Positions 38,101-50,400 of a stretch of 64,000 nucleotides of DNA are shown piece after piece. Made by a program: the position numbers and the translations under genes. Below the pieces are notes generated by a model. It was not told the origin of the DNA. It worked only from the letters and a program-made list of their open reading frames with translations, and ran no database searches. The stretch's first letter is position 1, and every line of letters begins with the position of its first letter. Source of the stretch: Membranipora membranacea (Eukaryota; Bryozoa; Gymnolaemata; Cheilostomatida; Membraniporidae); NCBI GenBank assembly GCA_914767715.1, contig OU612071.1, positions 620,001 to 684,000 on the forward strand, read 5' to 3'.

Positions 38101-40951
38101 GTGATTTATAGCCTGAGGTTATTATCAGTCCTGCTGGTATATTAATTAACACAGAATCTGTTCAGGTCTTCACCAAGTTACATGAGTAAAGCAGAAACGT
38201 TTGATGTTTTCTGATATCAGGCTTATAGTGGTTATTGTTGAAGGTTGGGGGGACGGGTGCCTGCACCCTTATGATATGTGTTGTGTCTAGCCTGAGATAC
38301 TGATCAGCTGACCTATATATCTGGTATAGACATAATCTGGTATATTACTTATCTGGTCTCTCGTCACCACGGCCAGCAGGGTGGTGGTGGTATTGGTATA
38401 TAATCGGGTATGATATCATAGTGATAATATTATGCTGGTCTGATAGTATCAAGGGTCCCGCTGATGTTATACTGGTGATTATCCTTACTCTGTGATATTA
38501 AACTGCTGATATTATACTGCTACTTGTCAATGGTTCTGTTTTACTTCGCCTGTAAATCTGTGTACTATTAGTATATCATGTATAATATGTATGCTGTACG
38601 CCCAGTAGTGCCTGTAGGTCGTAATGTTTGGTTCTGTATGCTTGTAGTGCCTGGTCCTGCATGCCTGGTGGTATACATAAACTGAATTATAAATATACAG
38701 TACGTGGTTACTGAGAATCTGTTAAACTATTTAGATGAGTCAGATAATTTGTAATGTAGGCTGATTACCAGACTTCTCCAGTATTTTGTGGTCCTCCCAG
38801 GTATTCACACAATCACAGTACACTTTTTTTGCCCTCCGATATTCTTAGTACACTATTTTGAGTACAAATTGAGTCAGTATAATTTTGGCGAGGTCAGCCA
38901 CAGGATCTTGTTAACTGAACCACAAACTTTCTAAAAACTTAATTAATATAATTAGGGTAAACAGGAGGACCTGGTAACTATAGCCTGATAACTTAGCCTG
39001 ATTCTGCAGGCAGGCAATTACTGTAATATATTTTATTTATCAGTATCACCTATCACGGATGATATAGGCTGGGGCTAATTTATTAGATAGGAAGCACTTA
39101 TCATATTTCCTCCTTGTGGCTTTATTCTTGAGTATAATTTCACGCTGGAGATGCATCAGGACACAGGAGGGGTGTACAAGAGGGGTACATGACACAGTAG
39201 GGGCGTACAGGAGGGGGTACAGGGTAGAGGAGTTGGGGTACAGATATATTATAATCTCATATCCTCAGACCAGACCAGCTCAGACAGACTCAGAGACAGA
39301 AGAAGATGAATTTTGCACTGAGATGTTATTTGTGGCTTCCTGTTGCTGGTGATAATTGATGAGTTATTATAATAATGCATATTAACCACTTTTTACACCC
39401 AAAAACCAGAGATAATATATATATGATCCACTGATATACTCTCTCTGACTGTTATCCTGTTTATTTAGCCATTTGCACTCAATTGATATACCTACATATT
39501 TATAATATATGTACATAATTCTGCCCAAAAATTGCTAAAGCTGAAACCAAATTCTTTGTCTCCAAGTCACCAGAAGTTCATCAATCAAAACCAGTAAAAC
39601 AGAGACAGTATATCATACAGCCAGTTATTATAGAGACAGTATATCATGTAGATATCTGAAATTGGTGATTAGATCTCTTTCATTGTGGATAGAACAGTAC
39701 TGGTATTTGGCACATATATCTATTTTATTTGTCATCTGAGTGTTAGATTATGACATGGACAGTCAGTGCTCCCTACTGATGCTCTTATGATGATAGGATG
39801 ACAGTCAGTTGTTGTTATATGACAGCAGAGCGCATTGTCAGAGCACCTGCTCACATAATGCTTGGCTTAGTGTAATGCGCAATGTAATGTTTAGTTTAGC
39901 TCTTACTAAGCCTTTGATCTCAGGATGTTTTCATATTGGATGATGAATAATATAAACAAATCAGCCATCGGCCATATCTATATCTGCCTTCTAGTCTGTC
40001 ACCTACATAACCCAGGATCCTGAGCCATTCTGTCACCTACATAGCCCAGGATCCTAAAAGTCTTCTTTGCACCTCTGGGATTATGCGTTACCCTGTTGAG
40101 GGTGGGGTGAATCTCGCAGCATTGTTGGATTGGATTATGGTGACCTCCATATACCTCATGTTAAAATACTCCAGCTATATGTAAAACCTACACTACTGTT
40201 TGCCCACAGAAAAGCATTGATTGTCAGACCAGATACCGGAGGGTGGGGGTGGTCACAAGCCCCTGATGTTAGAGCATGTCTTTGTTGGTATATTTGAAGA
40301 TCACAGCCTTCACACAGCCTTGTGGATATTGGTTGGCCTTGTTGTCTATAAATCCGTTTCCTTCTCACTGTTGTATTATTTGTTTTGTAAACATTAGTAC
40401 ATAGCTTAGCTATACCTTGGCTAAACTCTGAGCTTATTTTGGCTCAGATTCTTTTGTACTCTGATTGAGATTCAATTTGTTTTGTTACAAACTATACTTG
40501 TGTTTTACTTTCCTCCACATATGAATAGTTATAGCAGGTGTTCCTTTAGCTGTGATATGAATACCTTGGTCTGTCAACAAACATCCAAAACTACCTGAAA
40601 CAGCATTTAGGCAAACACAGCTTAGATTCTCTATGCAGTCAAATCAGCTTCTAAATAAAGGAAATAGAAACTACAGGTCAATTACAAAATGTAGGCTTGC
40701 AGGAAAGTTTGGGTTATAGCGCACAATGTAATGTATTTCTGTAGAGAATATCATTTGTATGGCGTTGTGTCATAAGATTGTGACTTATTGTCTTAGGATT
40801 GCGGCGTTGTGTCATAAGATTGTGATGTTGTGTCCTAGGATTGTGACCGTGTGTGATGAGAATCTTGAGAACAGTTAAATCTTATAGGGTTATAGAGAAG
40901 AAGTCCTAGGTTGATATTCCTGCCTCTGATGTTTGTGGTTTCAGTATTATA

Positions 40952-41044
40952 GATTATTTTGGGTAGTTATTTTGGGTAGTTATTTTGGGTAGTTATTTTG
41001 GGTAGTTATTTTGGGTAGTTATTTTGGGTAGTTATTTTGGGTAT
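40952..41044. repeat. 13-bp minisatellite TATTTTGGGTAGT, 7 copies
   Basis: Perfect tandem units in the gene-free region between the two genes. Confidence 0.93.
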
Positions 41045-42474
41045 ACTACAAGGTATGAATGAGTTACAGACTAATGACCTGTTAATCGGCTGACTAATCC
41101 TCTCTCTAATCCTGTACTATCAAAGTCAGAGCCTGTGTGATCGCAGGTTAATCCTACAGGATAATCTGTGTGATAACTCAGCCTAACACTGTCACAGTCA
41201 CATGTACACTGACCTACTCATTATAAGGATTAGTTATATCTGATCTGGCCGGCACACTATTAGAGGATTATATAATGTAACTATTTAGCTCCTCTGTTTT
41301 TGGTCACAAGCACAACATTGTGGACAGAGCCTAGAAGAGAGAAGAGAGCCAGCCGAGCTTGGTGTAACTGATTGTCCTGTGATTTTTGGCCCCTGTAGAT
41401 ATAAACTGCAACCTTGTTATGGATGACGTTGAGTTATAATTTAAGAATTGATTGATTGTAAGCAGAGTGGAGCTGAAAGTGAGAGAAAGTTTCTCAGCAT
41501 GTCGCCTTCTATCTGCTCAAGTACTGTCTCAAGTGTCAGATTAATTACAAAAACACGGGGACGCCTACCCTAAACCCCTTATTATCCCATTACATAGCCC
41601 CACGCTACCGAGGCCATAGCCTCAGATCCCACACCCTAAGTGTACTGATATGCACTGTCTGTCTCAGAGCCCAACCTTAATGTGTGAACAGACCTCTAAT
41701 CACATTGTGAAGTAGGACTGATAACAGTAATTATACTGAGTCTGAAGTGATTTCTAGTTGTGTTTCTCGGTGTGTTTAGCATTGTGTTTCTCGCTGTGTT
41801 TAGTGGTGTGTTTAGTAAAGTAAAGTGAAAAGAATAAGATAATTATTATAATCACTCTCTATCTATAAGTATTTAACTGTTTATCAGGGCAGTTTTAGTG
41901 TTTAGTGAGAGTGGGTATTATTCATAGATTTAAAAACATTTGAATCTATGGTATAATTACACAGAGATTAGAGAGGTTCTGAGTTTGTTCAGCTCCAGAT
42001 CTTGTTATGTGTGTTAGACTACTACCACTGCATGACCGTGTGTATTATTAGAGCTGTAAATATATGTGTGGTATTATTAGGGGTGATGGAGAACAGGGGT
42101 GTTATAATCATATAACAGTATGTAACAGGAGCGTATATAATTATCTCTGTGGGTGATATTATTATACAGGAGCGTATATATAATTATCTCAGTAGGGTAT
42201 ATCTCGTACTTTCACCTCCAGGTGTGATAAATATCCCCCCTCACCAGTAGGACATACAGACACACGAGCTGGTGTATAATACAGTCCTCTTACTGGCCAA
42301 AAATTCTGTCATTTTCCTGAATAATTATTCAAATATTTTGGTAGCCAGGACAGCACTATCTAAAGTACACTGCAATATTTGGTACCTGGCATAATTTGTG
42401 AACATGTTATGCAGGAATTGTGTGATTTTCTATAAAATAGTAAGCCCAGCGGGTCACATTGAAAGGCAGCACCA

Positions 42475-42506
42475 CCAGAGACTATAGATATATCTATAGT
42501 CTCTGG
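42475..42506. repeat. perfect 32-bp palindrome related to 30350-30458
   Basis: CCAGAGACTATAGATA followed by its exact reverse complement, no loop. It is a single dispersed copy of the palindrome tandem 12 kb upstream. The immediate flanks (CACCA and CACCA) may be a short duplication. Confidence 0.95.
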
Positions 42507-43941
42507 CACCACTCTGTTCTACCTGTGTTGAATATTGTCATAGTAACTGCTGAGAGTAGAGGGAAGTGAATAATTTAATCTATTGATATAGGCCTATTTA
42601 TCGTCAGCATGCCTAATTTAATCATTCTGGTGTATGAATCACATTACAAGTAATCTGGCAGCTCAGACTCAAGACAGGCCAGCTGGTTATCAGCAGTAGG
42701 CTACTTCATTTATATAGTTTAGATGTGAGACCCACAGCAGGACAGTCTACCTGCAGGGTAGTTTTGTGATTAGGACTATCTCTGCAGCACATGAAGTCTA
42801 GATTACAGTGTACTACTGAGTCATATTTAGTATTGTTAGACATATAAACATCTCAGAGCTTCTGTAGATCTCACAAATCGTTACATTAGCTGCACAGCTT
42901 CATTTCCGTTTACTTTACTCTGTGGAATGCTTTCCCAGGTCGAGAAATTTAATTACACACAAAATTACAAAATTATAATCAATTTTGTAATTTCAGTGAA
43001 TAAAGAATTCATTGATTAATTTTAATACAGTAGTTGCTCTGATCTTGGTTAGACTGGGTTCCTGTAGGTAGCTGCAGAGAATAGACTGTGATCAGCAGAT
43101 TCATATATACTCATTAATACTCATACATACTCATATATGTAGCAACGAGGATTAGGGGCGGCTGTTGATTAGGGCTGGTGCTGATTGGGGCGGTATGGGT
43201 GGTTGAGTGTCTAATTGAAGATCTTCTGCACAGAAAATGGTGAGCTGTCTTAGTGTTTATATTATGCCGAGTGTTAATGTTAGATTTTCTGACATGCACA
43301 GTTTTATCTGTAGACCTACTCTGGGTAATGGGTGAAGATAATTTCAGCACAATTATATAAATTAGTGAGAGAGACGAGAGAAGAATTAATTATCTACGTA
43401 ACCAATTAGTGAAGCTTTTACTGCTGGCAGAATAAAACATGACACAAAGAAAGAGAGGAAAGCTTTCACTCAATAAGAAATTATTATCTTATCAACCATG
43501 CAAAGATTAGGGCTGCAGCATCATTAGTTTCCGATAAACACTCGGCATACACTGGAGGCATTCTCAAGCCCACCAGACAGTAACACAAACTTCAATACAG
43601 TACAATATTTCTCAAGGTATAAATCTGCATATTTTTGCGTACTGCCTCTCTTGTGTGCGTGTTGATGGTAGTTAGAGTGAGGGATCGGTGCAGCTCTATA
43701 TTAGGATAATCGAGGATATTTAGTTTGAGGGTAAATTAGAGATAGTATAGGTTTGATGAGATTATACAAGGTAGAGGGTATTTATTGATTTAGTGATAAT
43801 TTATTATAATAGTAACATTGTGTTACAGCTCGGCTCTATCTATCTCTTATAGTTCTAAGTGGAGAGTCTCCTATTTTATTAGTAAGTCAGACTTTTATTT
43901 ATCTCTCTCTAAACCTACCCTATCTAAAGATCCAAGAAATA

Positions 43942-44020
43942 CTGATCACTGTATCCTGATCACTGTATCCTGTACACTGTATCCTGATCACTGTATCCTG
44001 TACACTGTATCCTGATCACT
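43942..44020. repeat. 14-bp repeat CACTGTATCCTGAT/GTA, ~6 copies
   Basis: Tandem units alternate between TGATCACTGTATCC and TGTACACTGTATCC. Confidence 0.88.
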
Positions 44021-45255
44021 GTATACTCTCATACTCATACCGATAAGTTCTATCTCCATTGTTAGATGGAGGAAAGGCAGACAAGGTAATAATTTCAATT
44101 GTTGGACTATATAGCTCTTTGGTATGGTTCATCAACTGCAGCTGTTGAGGATAATTTTGTATTGTTAGGTTAGGTTAGTAGTTTTGATAGAATTGAGGTG
44201 AATTTAGCAGATTTGGGTGATATGATTGCTTTGAGTGCTGATCGGTCTCGTTACCTCGTCACATCAGCAGTGTCCTGTATGTAAAGGGGTAATGTATCCT
44301 TGTTATTTATGTAGAGGGCGGTGTCCTTGTTATATCTCTGTAACTGGATAACAGACCCGCTGACTGATACTAACATTGTATTATCTAGTATTAATAACAC
44401 GACAAAGCTATGTCAGTAAGATCGAGTCTGTCAGCAGGACACCGCTATCCGCTGATAGAAGGTGACCTTCTGGTGACCTTCAGCTGATAATGAGCTGATA
44501 ATGTACCACTTTATTAGTTCTGATGACAAACTTTGGCCAAAAATAACCAAAGTGGAATATTTGTCCAGAAGCTGAACAAACACACCGTCCTCACATGAGC
44601 TCGCAGACTGTGACCACGAGGAGTCTGTATATGTGTAGGGAGTTTACTGTGAGGGCAGGACAGGTATACAGTAGGGATAATAAGAATGAAATACACTGCT
44701 GTCTGATTCTGTCAGTAAAGTTAATATGTTAATCTGATAATTCTCAGGAATTAGTATCAATGAAACAAAACACTGCTGACACCTAATCTTTCAGTAGGGG
44801 TGATTTGTGAGGTCACAGCTCAGTGTATATTACTCAGATTTGTAACTCATTGATGATAATTTGGTGCCTGAAGCTGAGCAGATAATTCAATATTTAATAG
44901 TTATTCTAATTATCTCCAGTTTGAGGAATTTTAATTAATCCATTTCCTCACATTTCTCTCTGCTTGTGATATTTATCACCTCTTAGATTTATTGCCTCCG
45001 TATAGAAATTAAACAACCCCTCCTGGTTCCTAGTCGGAGCGGACATCTCCCACCTCCTCTCCAGTAATCCTGCTGAGTCATACCCCTCCCTTATAGGAGT
45101 ATTCTTTCTCTATCACTATGATCCCATGTTGCGATTTTGTAAGGATTTCAGGAGTAATCGCCCCATGGAAACGGCATTAAAGTCGAATTCCGATTGTGAC
45201 GAATGACTTTTAGGACGCGAATACACATACCGTGTAGAATCCAACAATTTCTAAT

Positions 45256-45345
45256 TGGTGGCTGGCTGAATGGTTAGCGGCTTGCACACAATGACATCAA
45301 ATGGCTCTAATGCGGGAGGCCGGGGTTCAAATCCCGGCCACAGGA
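45256..45345 (+). mobile_element. tRNA-like SINE head (pol III A and B boxes)
   Basis: A-box TGGCTGAATGG at 45263-45273 and B-box GGTTCAAATCC at 45324-45334 both match pol III consensus exactly, and the B-box sits in a strong hairpin (GGCCGGG/CCCGGCC). The seven bases before the A-box do not pair with those after the T-arm and no clear anticodon arm forms, so this is a tRNA-derived SINE head or decayed tRNA rather than a functional tRNA. Confidence 0.5.
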
Positions 45346-47337
45346 GATTCTTTTCATGTTTTTTCCAACATGGGAATGGTTAGAATTCATAAATCGAAAT
45401 TGGAGTGAACCACAAATTCGAAGCATGGAACCATAGTGTATCAGAGCCTAGTGCTTCTCTGCCAGAAACGATTGATTATTAGATAGGAAGTTCATGACCA
45501 ATTATATAATCTAGGCAGCTTATCACGTCTAATTTTGCTTGTATTCTGGGTACTGTACAGTATTGAATTATAAATGTTTTCAAGTAAGAGTAGAAAGTGT
45601 GCTCCCTCACTTTATTTCCACCAATCACATCCATACCTTTATTGTGAATGTTTGAGATTTTCTCTCCGAACAATTCTTCTCCGATTATGGAATTGCGCAT
45701 ATTTTCAGGCTCTTCACTTATAAGTAGTTGTAGTATTGGCAGGTGAAGGTATGCACAGAGTATGAATCATCGCTGAGATTGAGTAGCTCAGTATAAATCC
45801 CTACTCATTTAATATAACAGCCAGCATGTTTTATAAATAACTTCTAATTTTAGACCTTGATTAATGAATAAAACTGGATATGCAGGTTATTCATTGTGAT
45901 CGGCAGATCTAAAAACAGGTCATCACCCCCTCATCTGTGCCATTCATGCTGACATACTGACATATACAAATACATACTGATATATATCAGATCAGAAGCT
46001 CAGTGGAGAGAGGGAAGTAGAGTAACCTTGTGCGCACATATTTATATCTACATGTATTTATATTTACATGTGTTTTTGCACTAAATACATCATGTTGAGA
46101 TACAGTAGTTATTTTATCGGTTGTACTGATTACTCGGTTGTACTGATTTCTAGACGGCTGTTCTTCACTGTATGTGGTATGTTTGCGCTGTGGTATGTCT
46201 GCGTGTTAATTTACTAAGACTCTATCCATCAATCTCTAATACTATAAGCGAGCGGTGCTTTAGGAGAAAGCTAGATTGGCTTTTGTTGCTTGAATCGTGT
46301 TTACTGTCTTACTGTCGCTGATTTTATTGTGTGGAGCTTAGTGTACTGTATAAACCCTACTATTCCAGACACAGACCAGGTGGTGGAGTCCATGAGAGAA
46401 CCGCGCAGATATAGTCATCCACGAAACTTTATAGTCATCCACAAAACAAAAATATGGTCATCCACAAAATATTATTATAAATCTGGCATAGCTCTGGAAA
46501 TAGTTGATTATTTGATTGATATAGATGTGTGTTAGAGTTAGCTGATAACAGGGTTTTAGATAGTCTGAGCCCCCCAGACTTTGGGTGGGTTTATTTATTA
46601 GAGGTTATACAGTAGATAATTGCTCTACCCTAAACAGTTAGAGATTTAATAACGAGGGATTTATTTTCGCCTATTCACTGCGTATCAGCTCACTGTATAG
46701 AGGAGAGAGTATTGTATAGAAGCTTGTGTAGCTGTATGTATCAGAGTCTTTTGTTCGGCTGTGAATATGAAATGTAATTCTGTTAGTGCACTGAGACCGA
46801 TTCTCTGTGTGTAATATAATAGCTGCTGTAAGGGAGCGAGGAATTTATAACTACAGCAGCAGCTTTATTTGTGACTGACTATCAGAGAGAGAAGGATATA
46901 CTCTACCCAGACGAGTCACTGTGTGAAGTCAGCGTAGAGCAGGAGCAGCGTATGTTACACTGTGCGGAGCTAGCAGCGTGTGGATATAATACTGAAAGTC
47001 GCTGAGACAAACATTAATTAGAACTGACTGGATTAATTTATGTTTATCGCCTAACTCAGGATTCAGAATTTTGTATTAATACAGACAGCGACACACAGGT
47101 ATATTGTCGTCAGCAAGGGAGTTATATTTACGTGTGCGCTATCAGTGACGCAACGTAGAGCTATATCAAAGGTTGGCTCTATCCTCTGTATGTTTAGGTG
47201 TTTTATTTTGGTAACATTTGTCATAGTTTAAATACAGGGACTCGAATATCTCCAGAATAATGAACATGACGTTACGTTATTATTCGGTTGTGACATTGCG
47301 TCGACTTGATTATAAATCTCTATGCTCTGTTTTGCAG
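45346..47337. other. upstream of DDR gene, no gene seen
   Basis: Contains a small tandem of TAGTCATCCACRAAA near 46410-46470. The DDR promoter and untranslated first exon may lie here or farther left; no decisive core-promoter motif was identified. Confidence 0.4.
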
Positions 47338-47434
47338 GTTGTTATGGTATGACTGATAGGATTAAAAGTTTATCGCCACACAGCGACGTAACGTTCTGCT
47401 GATCACTGCTAGGATTACTACCTGTACACACACT
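47338..47434 (+). other. DDR 5' UTR segment
   Basis: Acceptor CTGTTTTGCAG ends at 47337, so the coding start at 47435 probably sits in the second exon, with an untranslated exon upstream. Inference from the splice signal only. Confidence 0.5.
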
Positions 47435-47498
47435 ATGGACTGGAAGATTACCTGGCTATGTATATTCGGTGTTCTGTTCAGTGATGCTTTAACTAAAG
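47435..47498 (+). CDS. DDR: DDR exon: start codon and signal peptide
   Basis: ATG at 47435 opens MDWKITWLCIFGVLFSDA, a short n-region, hydrophobic core and plausible cleavage near residue 18. Donor GTATGT starts at 47499, phase 1. The ATG was chosen because it gives a signal peptide and joins the DS domain in frame. Confidence 0.8.
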
Positions 47499-50400
47499 GT
47501 ATGTACAATATATAGTATATAATAATACTGTATAATACACAGAGTCTGATAAACCAGAATTATACTGCAGTATATTTGTTAACCCCATATTATACCCGAT
47601 AATCACAGGAGCGGAAATATGTGTGAGACTTTGGTCGGAACACGATTTGGTGTCCTAATTTCCTCTGGTCACTTTTTGTTGGACTTCGTAGCTCCGATTT
47701 GACCACATGGCTCTGTCACCTTCATTGGTAATGGTAGTTAGTGTCTAAGGAGGAAATGACCAGTGCTACCAGACCACCCACAGAGAGATAGGAGGGGGGG
47801 GGGGTTAGACCACCCACAGCCCACAGATAGGCTGGTCTGTAGCCTTCAGTACTCAGGAATGTCTCTCCCATCATTAATGTGAAGATGACATATTAGGTGC
47901 ACATCAATAAAACTACTGCTCAGTAGTCGTCATATCATCTGAGTATCTGAGTATAAATACTCCAGATATCTCATATTAATATACTCTATATCTAATTATC
48001 TCACAATGAGAACTACTCTACTCGAGTCCCATCATCACATCACATCTCATCACATGGCATAGTGAGAGACAGTGAGGAGAGACAGTGAGAATATAATATA
48101 TAACCTCTATCTGACTCTGTGACAGCAGAGTATGAGGACATTCCTCAGTGAAGAGTAATTTAATGATAATGGATTAGATGGGTCGTTAATTTCTCAGGTA
48201 CAATCATTCTCAATCTCCTCTACCACCCTGAACGCCCTCTACCCCACCCTAACCTCTCTCTCTCTCTCTATCCCACCCCACCCTAACCTCTCTATCTCTC
48301 TCTCTCTCACTCTAAGAGTAACATAGAGCCAAATTAATCCTCATGTTTATCTGCAGATTACATCAGATTATCGCAGAAACAATCTGCAGACTGTAACCTA
48401 AAACCCTCACACATTGTGACACATCAGATTAACTATCATATTGTCTCTCAACCCCTACAGCTACACAATAAGTAGGAGCTCTTCCTTACTAATAATACTC
48501 CTCCTCACCAGCTCAATTCTCTTATTCTCTACCTAACGAGCAAAAAGTGGTATAAGCTCAGGAGGCGCCACAGCAAAAACACCAAAATACTAATTCATTG
48601 TGTTCAACAGTCAGACCCTGATGTAAGCAGTGCCTAGTATATCAATGATGACATCACACCTTGTTTTTCTATCAGCCCAAAGCTTACAGAAGCACACACT
48701 AAACAACAGTGTTTGATATTTACCTTGTCCTTAGCGGATATCACACCTTACTCTATGGGCAGTTACTGAATTAGAATTTTGTTGTTTTAGCCCCCCCCTG
48801 CTTTAATATTTCACACTCACATGTCTAAAAAAATTAATTCACAAGAATAATACAAACAGCAGACCACCCCCCCCCCTCTTCTCACAGGATGGGGGTGGGA
48901 TAGTACCCCTCCCCACATTCTCAGCACATAGACATTGTTAGGTGACATATCGATGTTAGATTGAGGAGAAGCCCTTAGTAGGACTGTTAGCCTTGGGGTG
49001 TGAGATATTAGAGCTCTTTGTTGTACGGATCACTACTAGAGAGAATATATTATAATATCCACAATCACAGATCTCACTGCTGCTCAAATCCGCAGCAGGC
49101 TTCTCTTTGATCTTTTCAAAAATCAATTGATGAAATCCTTTCAACTTATTGATATGATGAGTTTCATCATTTTTATAATCATCACTATAATTGGCTGAAT
49201 TAGGACACTGCTGACTGTTGCTGCTGACTTACTGACTGACTAAGTGAAGCTGCTGACTTACTTACTGACTGATTTTTATACTATTGACTTTAGCTCTTGA
49301 CTTTGACTTCGTGTTTGACGATTATTTTGCACTCGGCTTCCAATCTGAGTGTTCAAATAAATCTGACACTGACAACCTTTTGTAAAGAAAACTAAAAATT
49401 AAACAATCATTGAGTGTGCAGCCGTCTGATTCAGTCGGATTCTGTGTTTGATTGTCTCAGTCCCTCTCATAGTCACAGGGAGGGTGTTTATTATTTTTTA
49501 GGCCCCCTGAAAGTTTGGATTGTTTAAGACACACAAAAGACATTGTTCTAACTGGTGTTTTATATTTGTACAGGAAAAAACTCGGTACACAATTAAAGTC
49601 TTTGTTTCTTCTATACTTTATTCTCTCACTGTCCTGTACAGATTTATTACCTTGGTAATATGTAGCAGAATATCAGACTGTAAAATGATATAAATATGAG
49701 TGAATGTGATCTGAATTCTATCTACTTTTACTTGGAGAATTATAAAAGACTTTCAGAGTCAGTCAACTGAATATTATTATTCTTTGTACAGAAAAGTACA
49801 TGAAAGTAAAATAACACCAGATTACCAGATAATGTATGTATGAGAATTTAGTATGAGACCCTTTCAGCTCTCATGTTTGGTGTGTCTGTACTATAGACTG
49901 AGGAGACGTTTAGCTGCTGATAATCTCAGCACTTCAGATATTTAGGAAGTGAAGTTTTCTAAGTATTGTCATATTTGATCATTCCTGGAATCTAAAATCT
50001 CCATATTTGAGACATTAAATTTAGTCACCTGTCATTCTATCGTACAGTTATAGTAGCTTTATCTCACAAAGCTTCATCAGGTCCTAATGTCCTGTTGACA
50101 ATTTTCCGTTTTATAACGTTGCTGAGTAAACTGAGCAGGCCATCTGCGCACACAACAATTTTGTGGTCAGAATTTGACATTCGAATTGTTAATGGGACAA
50201 TCGGTGAGCAATAGAGAGACTGATGATTAGTTTATTATCATATAATAATCAGTGAATGTTTTATTGAGCCGCAGATTGAGATGGTCAGAGTGTCTGCGTA
50301 TAAATGATATAGGATGATATAGATTTCTCTGCTCCGATTCTTGGCTCCCTTCTCATGTCGGCAGGTGGATTAGACTAACTGGTTGTTTGTGCCATAGTTT

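Larger units (their letters stand above)
38108..45240. other. intergenic, no gene seen
   Basis: AT-rich region with small repeats: 34-bp duplication near 39990-40055, 13-bp array 40952-41044, 45-bp duplication near 42127-42215, palindrome 42475-42506, and a 14-bp CACTGTATCCTGAT tandem near 43942-44020. A 16-bp match to the foldback terminus lies at 38479-38494. No reading frame looks coding. Confidence 0.5.

Noticed and set aside
46290-46535. 81-codon plus-strand frame upstream of DDR
   Set aside because: No recognisable domain, no repeat of coding signals in flanks, and amino acid composition typical of random AT-rich sequence.
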